From Nocardia sp. CY41 (GTDB lineage Bacteria > Actinomycetota > Actinomycetes > Mycobacteriales > Mycobacteriaceae), in NCBI RefSeq assembly GCF_009829325.1, contig NZ_VUOS01000009.1, forward strand, positions 186,001-250,000: 64,000 nucleotides of DNA, written 5' to 3'. Below the pieces are notes generated by a model that saw only the letters and a program-made list of their open reading frames with translations, made no database searches and was not told where the DNA came from. Positions 59,370 through 64,000 of the stretch are shown piece after piece. Made by a program: the position numbers and the translations under genes. How positions within the stretch are numbered: the stretch's first letter is position 1; each line of letters opens with the position of its first letter.

Positions 59370-59388
59370 ATCTGAGCGCCGCTCAGAT
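59370..59388. promoter_or_regulatory. 19-bp perfect palindromic operator
   Basis: ATCTGAGCG (59370-59378) and its exact complement CGCTCAGAT (59380-59388) flank a central C. It lies between the divergent epimerase (59332) and TetR (59443) starts and is the obvious TetR binding site. Confidence 0.8.
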
Positions 59389-59442
59389 AATCTAAGCACC
59401 GCATAGTTAGGTTGTCCAGGGCCCGTCGCATAGGCTCGGACG

Positions 59443-60069
59443 GTGACGCGGACCAGTTACCACCACGGCGCCCTGCGCGACGCGCTGCTGGCCGCCTGCC
59501 TGCGTTTGATCGAGACGGAGGGCCTCGCGGCGGTGAGCCTGCGCCGGGTGGCGCGCGAGGCAGGCGTGTCCACTGCGGCGCCCTACCACCATTTCCCCGA
59601 CCGGGCCGCCCTGCTCGCGACCCTGTCCACGCAGGGCTTCCAGCTACTGGGCGCGCAGTTGGCCGCCGCCCGCGCCGAGGCGGAAACGCCCATGGCCGCG
59701 CTCACCGCCCTCGCGAACACCTACGTGCGGTTCTCTCGGGAACGCCCGGCCTACTTCCGCTTGATGTTCCGGCCCGAACTCTCCCAGCCCGACAAACATC
59801 CCGACACCATGGCCGCGGGCGACGCGGCCTTCGGCGTCCTGGCCGACGCCATCACGGAGTGCGTCCGAGCAGGAGCGCTGCCGGCCGACAAAGCCGACAC
59901 ACTGGCGGTCATGTTCTGGGGTCTCGGCCACGGCTTGGCCTCGCTGTGGCTGGACGGACAGCTGGAGAAACGCGCCGGACAATTCGGGACCACCGCCCCG
60001 GCGTTGGTGGACGATGTCATGCGGACCTTCGCGACTTTCCTGGAGCCGAGCGCGCCGCCGCTGACCTAG
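59443..60069 (+). CDS. TetR-family regulator of the epimerase divergon
   Basis: 208 residues from GTG 59443. The HTH, SYHHGALRDALLAACLRLIETEGLAAVSLRRVAREAGVSTAAPYHHFPDRAALLATL, is typical TetR, and the C-terminal part (YVRFSRERPAYFRLMFRPEL, FWGLGHGLASLWLDGQL) has the WHG-type ligand domain. It probably represses itself and the divergent epimerase gene through the palindrome at 59370-59388. The effector is unknown. Confidence 0.87.
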   Translation: MTRTSYHHGALRDALLAACLRLIETEGLAAVSLRRVAREAGVSTAAPYHHFPDRAALLATLSTQGFQLLGAQLAAARAEAETPMAALTALANTYVRFSRERPAYFRLMFRPELSQPDKHPDTMAAGDAAFGVLADAITECVRAGALPADKADTLAVMFWGLGHGLASLWLDGQLEKRAGQFGTTAPALVDDVMRTFATFLEPSAPPLT

Positions 60070-60129
60070 AGTAGACGCCAGACATTTGCTGTCCGATGCT
60101 TCCCACACCGATCCGAGAGGACGACCCGG

Positions 60130-60441
60130 ATGACCGCGCAGCTGGATCCGACGGTGCAGGAGTTCGTCGACGCGCTCAACGCCAACGATCAGGACCGGTT
60201 CTACGCGGTGCTCACCGACGACGCCACCATGTCCGACGACGGGGTGGAGCGCAACCTCCACCAGTGGACCGGAGCGGAAATCTTCGACAGCAACGGCCGC
60301 ATGCGGGTGGAGTCCGTCGGTGACGACGGCACCGAACTGGTCGCCGACTACACCAATTCCCGGTGGGGGTCGATGCGCACCACCTGGCGATTCGTCCTGC
60401 GCGACGGCAAGGTGAGCCGTTTCGAGACCGGACAGGCGTGA
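60130..60441 (+). CDS. SnoaL/NTF2-like protein
   Basis: 103 residues. PTVQEFVDALNANDQDRFYAVLTDDATMSDDGVERNLHQW, then TTWRFVLRDGKVSRFETGQA, fits the cone-shaped NTF2-like fold used by small isomerases, cyclases and ligand-binding proteins. GAGAGGACGACCCGG precedes the ATG. It follows the TetR gene by 60 bases on the same strand but may have its own promoter. No catalytic residues can be assigned. Confidence 0.7.
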   Translation: MTAQLDPTVQEFVDALNANDQDRFYAVLTDDATMSDDGVERNLHQWTGAEIFDSNGRMRVESVGDDGTELVADYTNSRWGSMRTTWRFVLRDGKVSRFETGQA

Positions 60442-60484
60442 ATGCGCTTGCCAGGCAGCCGCCGACATTGACATTCTGACCTTC

Positions 60485-61624
60485 GTGTTCGTCGCGCCGC
60501 GCTACGGTTCGGGTTCTCTGGCCGACCTGTTCCCCTCCGTCCTCGCCGGTCTCGGTGTACCAGGCGAGGAGGACCGCCTCGGGCTGCGCCTCGACGCCGA
60601 CCAGGTCTGCGTCCTGCTGGTGGACGGACTCGGGTACGAGGATCTCGTCGCGAATCCCGCTGCGGCGCCGTTCCTGTCCGGCCTGGCGCCGATCCGGCTC
60701 ACCGCCGGTTTCCCGACGACGACGGCCACCAGCCTCGCCTCGCTCGGCGTGGGCGTTCCGCCCGGTGAACACGGCATCGTCGGCTACCTGTTCCACGTTC
60801 CCGGTTACGACCGGCTCTTCACTCCGCTGTCCTGGCGGCTGCACGGCGCGCCCAAGTCCGATCTGCGGCGGGAACTGATCCCGTCGGAATTCCAGCCCCG
60901 CACAACGGTTTTCCAGCGCGCCGTCGCGGACGGCATCGCCGTCGCGCAGGTATCACCCCGCGATCAGGCGGGGTCGGGGCTGACCGAGGCGGTGCTGCGC
61001 GGTTGCGAGTTCCGCCCGCAGCTGTCGTTCGGCGATCTCGTCGCCGGTGTGAGCGAGGCATTACGCGCGGGCCCGCGCTCCCTGGTCTACACCTACCACG
61101 GTGATCTCGACCTGACCGGACATGTCCGCGGGCCCTCCTCACGCTCCTGGCAACTGGAGCTCACGCACGCCGACCGGCTCGCCGCCGCGCTCGCCGACGA
61201 GCTGCCCGCGGGAGCGGCACTGCTGGTGACCGCCGACCACGGCATGGTGCACCTGGACGATCGCCTCGATTTCGACACCACGCCCGCCTTGCAAGACGGT
61301 GTCCGGGCGCTCGGCGGTGAGCCCCGCGCCCGCCACGTCTACACCGAGCCGGGCGCCGAATCCCACGTCGCGGCAGCCTGGCAGGCGACCCTCGGCGCGG
61401 ACTTCGAGGTCCTCGACCGAGCCGAAGCCGTAAGCCGTGGCTGGTTCGGCCCCACCGTCGCCCCGGCGATCGCCCGGCGCATCGGCGATCTGGTCGTGGT
61501 GGCCCGGGGCCGACGTGGCGTCATCCGAACCGGCGCCGAGCCGCTGCAATCGCGGCTGGTCGGTCACCACGGATCGCTCACCCCGGCGGAGATGAACGTC
61601 CCGCTGTGCGTGTTCCGCGCCTGA
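60485..61624 (+). CDS. nucleotide pyrophosphatase/phosphodiesterase-family enzyme
   Basis: 379 residues of the alkaline-phosphatase superfamily. Metal ligands are visible in VLLVDGLGYEDL (Asp) and VTADHGMVHLD (Asp-His), and the nucleophile is the Thr in TAGFPTTTATSLASLGVG. Such proteins cleave phosphodiesters or nucleotide pyrophosphates. No signal peptide is seen, so it is cytosolic. The GTG at 60485 is the first start, and no clear ribosome site precedes it. Confidence 0.8.
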   Translation: MFVAPRYGSGSLADLFPSVLAGLGVPGEEDRLGLRLDADQVCVLLVDGLGYEDLVANPAAAPFLSGLAPIRLTAGFPTTTATSLASLGVGVPPGEHGIVGYLFHVPGYDRLFTPLSWRLHGAPKSDLRRELIPSEFQPRTTVFQRAVADGIAVAQVSPRDQAGSGLTEAVLRGCEFRPQLSFGDLVAGVSEALRAGPRSLVYTYHGDLDLTGHVRGPSSRSWQLELTHADRLAAALADELPAGAALLVTADHGMVHLDDRLDFDTTPALQDGVRALGGEPRARHVYTEPGAESHVAAAWQATLGADFEVLDRAEAVSRGWFGPTVAPAIARRIGDLVVVARGRRGVIRTGAEPLQSRLVGHHGSLTPAEMNVPLCVFRA

Positions 61625-61714
61625 GCACCCGCCGTCGCTGGACACTCGGCGCCGGCGCTCTACGCTGAAGTCCGATCGCGGCGGGCAGCGCCGCCGAACC
61701 TTCAGGAGGAGCCC

Positions 61715-62038
61715 ATGCACGCCACGCTGTCACGAACCGGCCGCACCGGCCTCGGGATCGCGATGGTCGCCATGGCGCTCGCGGGCTGCAGCGACATCGA
61801 ACGCGCCCTCAACCGCGGCGGCGACACGCCGTGCAGCGAGTACGTCAAGCAGGATCAGGACACCAAGCGCACGACGATCACCAAGTTCGTCAAGCAGCAG
61901 AGCAAGGACGACCGCGAACCGGCCGGAACCGCCGTGGACGCGACCATGGTGTCGGTCGACCTGTTGTGCGGCGCCCAGGCCAACGCCGACACCCCCATCA
62001 AGAACGCCGACGTCGCAGGCATTTTCATCCGGAAGTGA
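61715..62038 (+). CDS. small lipoprotein, paralogue of the one at 26047
   Basis: 107 residues. Signal peptide with lipobox ALAGCSDI (Cys about residue 27). The mature part GGDTPCSEYVKQDQDTKRTTITKF and LLCGAQANADTPIKNADVAGIFIRK aligns almost throughout with the lipoprotein at 26047-26364, including two cysteines. AGGAGGAG precedes the ATG. Two such paralogues 35 kb apart point to a multi-copy surface lipoprotein family of unknown function. Confidence 0.75.
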   Translation: MHATLSRTGRTGLGIAMVAMALAGCSDIERALNRGGDTPCSEYVKQDQDTKRTTITKFVKQQSKDDREPAGTAVDATMVSVDLLCGAQANADTPIKNADVAGIFIRK

Positions 62039-62174
62039 CCGCTCAGCGCGGCGGATGGGCGGCAGGCCGGTCCGCCGCAACCGGCCGGTAGGGCCCCGAA
62101 CAGCTCGCCACTCCCGTCGGCGTACGCCAGAATGAGAGTGCGAATACGAGCTCACACGACGATGGGTCTTCCAC

Positions 62175-63389
62175 GTGGCGCAGTTCCGCACCCTCACACA
62201 GCAGCGGGTCGAACTGGAAAAAGAATGGGAGCGTTGGGCGACGGCTCCACGGGTGACATCCCGGCCCAGCGCCGCCGTCCTCCGCAACGAAGTAGCGCAA
62301 TCGTGGCGGCGGTCGATGTACACCGTCGATCCCGGCACCACGGTCGCGCCCGCGGTGGACGACATCGGTGATCGCTGGGCGGCGTCCCCGCTCCGGGAAC
62401 CGGTGACGGCGCTGGCGGGTGAACTGCGCGCCGTCACCGAGGACTCCGGCTACCTGGCCGTGGTCACCGACAGCGCGGGCACCGTCTTGTGGTCCTGCGG
62501 CGACCGCACGTTGCGCAGGCAGGCCGAACGGGTCAATCTCGCCCCGGGCGGGTGCTGGGGCGAAAACCATATGGGCACCAACGGTTTGGCGCTGGCGCTG
62601 CACACCGATCGCCCTGCGACGGTGTTCTCCGCCGAACATCTGGTCGCCGCTCTGCACGGCTGGGTCTGCTATTCCGCGCCGATCCACGGGCCGGACGGCA
62701 GACAGGTCGGCGCGTTGGACCTGTCGAGTTCCTGGGAGCGCTCGCATCCCGCGGTGCTCACCTCGGTGCGCGCGCTGGTGACGGCGGTGGAGACGATGCT
62801 GCGCACCGCCGCGCCCGTACCCACGCCGGGGATCCGGCTGGAATGCCTCGGCGCCGCACGCCTGGTGCGCGACGGGGTGCCACTGCCGCTGCCGCCTCGG
62901 CAGTTGGAGATCCTCGCGCTGCTGGCGCTCCAGCCGGACGGCTTCACCCCCGAGCAATTGCACGCCGCCCTGTACGGCGACCGGTCGGTGTCCATCAGCA
63001 CGCTCAAAGCCGATGTCTCACATCTGCGCCGCGCGATCGGAGGCGACATCAGCAATCGCCGGTACGCGCTGACCGGTCCGGTCGCCTGCGATGCCGTCGA
63101 CCTGCTCGCCGCCGTCACCGCGGGCGACACCACCTCGGCGGTGTGGCTGTACCGGGGGCCGCTGCTGCCCGGATCCGAGGCGCCCGACGTGCTGCGGTGG
63201 CGCGACTACCTCGACGTAGGCGTGCGGACCGCCGTGCTCACCGGCGACCGGGCAGAGCACGCGGTCGCGTTCGGCGAACGCGCGCCCCGTGACATCGCGG
63301 TCCACGAGCACGCGCTGCGGTTGCTTCCGCCCGACGACGTGCGGCGGGCGGTAGTCGCGGCTCGGTTGCATACCGCGTTGCGCGACTAA
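62175..63389 (+). CDS. GAF-domain transcriptional regulator with C-terminal winged helix
   Basis: 404 residues from GTG 62175. The N-terminal half resembles the sensor part of AcoR-type regulators (VLRNEVAQSWRRSM, then a GAF domain with APGGCWGENHMGTNGLALAL and GWVCYSAPIHGPDGRQVGALDLSS). Instead of an AAA+/Fis module, the C-terminus carries a winged-helix region (LPPRQLEILALLALQPDGFTPEQLHAALYGDRSVSISTLKADVSHLRRAIGG). In actinobacteria this layout commonly accompanies aldehyde dehydrogenase plus DUF779 genes; a DUF779 gene follows here. The signal is probably an alcohol, aldehyde or redox cue. Confidence 0.8.
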   Translation: MAQFRTLTQQRVELEKEWERWATAPRVTSRPSAAVLRNEVAQSWRRSMYTVDPGTTVAPAVDDIGDRWAASPLREPVTALAGELRAVTEDSGYLAVVTDSAGTVLWSCGDRTLRRQAERVNLAPGGCWGENHMGTNGLALALHTDRPATVFSAEHLVAALHGWVCYSAPIHGPDGRQVGALDLSSSWERSHPAVLTSVRALVTAVETMLRTAAPVPTPGIRLECLGAARLVRDGVPLPLPPRQLEILALLALQPDGFTPEQLHAALYGDRSVSISTLKADVSHLRRAIGGDISNRRYALTGPVACDAVDLLAAVTAGDTTSAVWLYRGPLLPGSEAPDVLRWRDYLDVGVRTAVLTGDRAEHAVAFGERAPRDIAVHEHALRLLPPDDVRRAVVAARLHTALRD

Positions 63390-63564
63390 CGTTCTCACAC
63401 CAACCTCGCGCCAACCTCCGCCGACCATAGTGAGTCGGTCCGAGATACATCTGCGAGGAATCATGAGCTTTGCCAGACCGGGGCCGGGACTCCGGCATCG
63501 CCGACTACCCGACACACGCCGGCCACGTCATCCACGCCGGTCGGCCGACGCCGGAGCGCACCGG

Positions 63565-63945
63565 GTGGACATCACCGATCGCGCCAGAACCGCCTTGCGC
63601 CGCGTCATCCACCAGCACGGGGCCGTGCTGCTGCATCAGTCCGGCGGACACCGCGACAGCGGCGAGCCCCGCTGCCTGCCCATCCGGGAATCCCGGATCG
63701 ACGGCGCGGATGTCCTGCTCGGAAGTCTCCCCTGGCACACCGAGTTCTGGATCAGCGGTGAGCAATACGAGCACTGGAAGAACACCCACCTGACCGTCGA
63801 CGTGGCCGATGCGCCCGGCGGCTGCGCTTCGGACGCGCTGGAGGGTCTGCGATTCGTCCTCAGATCACGGCTGCTCACCGAGGAGGAAGCAGCGGCGCTG
63901 GCGGCCGGCGGGCCGCCGCGCACCGGAGCCGACCGGTTGGCGTGA
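63565..63945 (+). CDS. DUF779-family protein
   Basis: 126 residues from GTG 63565 (GGAG upstream). The core RVIHQHGAVLLHQSGGHRDSGEPRCLPIRESRIDGADVLLGSLP, FWISGEQYEHWKNTHLTVDV and GLRFVLRSRLL matches DUF779. Typical members have HQSGGCCDGS; here the Cys-Cys pair is replaced by HRDS, so the usual metal or thiol site is altered. DUF779 proteins normally sit beside an aldehyde dehydrogenase, which is missing here. An in-frame ATG at 63463 (GAGGA before it) would add 34 Arg/Pro-rich residues that do not look like the family. Confidence 0.7.
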   Translation: MDITDRARTALRRVIHQHGAVLLHQSGGHRDSGEPRCLPIRESRIDGADVLLGSLPWHTEFWISGEQYEHWKNTHLTVDVADAPGGCASDALEGLRFVLRSRLLTEEEAAALAAGGPPRTGADRLA

Positions 63946-63976
63946 CCCCTGCACGACCGAACCGGCGGATCGTCCG

Positions 63977-64000
63977 CCCGGGTGGGCACGACCACCCGGG
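63977..64000 (+). terminator. hairpin terminator after the DUF779 gene
   Basis: CCCGGGTGG (63977-63985) pairs exactly with CCACCCGGG (63992-64000) across a 6-base loop, 31 bases after the stop codon. The window ends at the last base of the stem. Confidence 0.6.

Overview
The window is high-GC, gene-dense DNA with frequent GTG/TTG starts, 4-base start/stop overlaps and several apparently leaderless genes. The gene content points to the Mycobacteriales, most likely Nocardia or a close relative: a UsfX/SigF pair with a UsfY-like protein and an Hrp1-like CBS protein, a single-chain acyl-CoA carboxylase, an EthA-like Baeyer-Villiger monooxygenase, an F420-type LLM oxidoreductase, ectABCD and an actinobacterial-type erm gene. 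This placement rests on family recognition by eye, not on a database search. No rRNA, tRNA, CRISPR array, insertion sequence or prophage is visible.

Layout. 1-8965: end of a CoA-disulfide reductase-like gene, an amino-acid permease, an AhpD-like/DapB-like pair, and a membrane-anchored Ser/Thr kinase followed by a Pro-rich Sel1-repeat protein. 8966-11375: an erm rRNA methyltransferase behind what looks like a macrolide-sensing leader peptide, then lactate 2-monooxygenase and a strong bidirectional terminator. 11385-16475: two-component system directly upstream of ectA-ectB-ectC-ectD on the same strand (osmoprotection). 16886-29193: a general-stress hub with sigF and its anti-sigma factor, a PAS-ANTAR regulator, a STAS protein, a GT4 glycosyltransferase, ChaB, DUF6328, nucleotidyltransferase, BON, metallophosphoesterase, Hrp1-like and UsfY-like proteins. 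Many of these have a good SigF-type promoter (GTTT/GGTT-N15-GGGYAN) in front, twice as overlapping divergent pairs. Two lipoproteins, a frameshifted GT9 glycosyltransferase and a FAD/Rieske oxidoreductase follow.

29216-38460: mixed accessory genes (P-loop kinase, SDR, PP2C phosphatase, AraC regulator, pentapeptide-repeat protein, Imm1-like protein, MarR/epoxide hydrolase divergon, tandem PAP2 phosphatase, acetolactate-synthase relic). 38612-49968: single-chain carboxylase divergent from a TetR gene across a 26-bp perfect palindrome, EthA-like monooxygenase, SsuD-like sulfonate monooxygenase, permease, VOC protein, double-unit AsnC regulator, HAD phosphatase. 50323-64000: acyl-CoA dehydrogenase/FabG pair, SDR/XRE divergon, UvrA-like ATPase behind a 28-bp near-palindrome containing a CRP-type core, methyltransferase, LLM oxidoreductase, epimerase/TetR divergon with a 19-bp palindrome, phosphodiesterase, lipoprotein, GAF regulator and DUF779 protein.

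The main candidate for a previously undescribed system is the erm control region at 9001-9241: a leaderless-type 36-codon ORF carrying Arg-Leu-Arg, then three hairpins, the last of which masks the erm Shine-Dalgarno. The clustered SigF promoter architecture is second.
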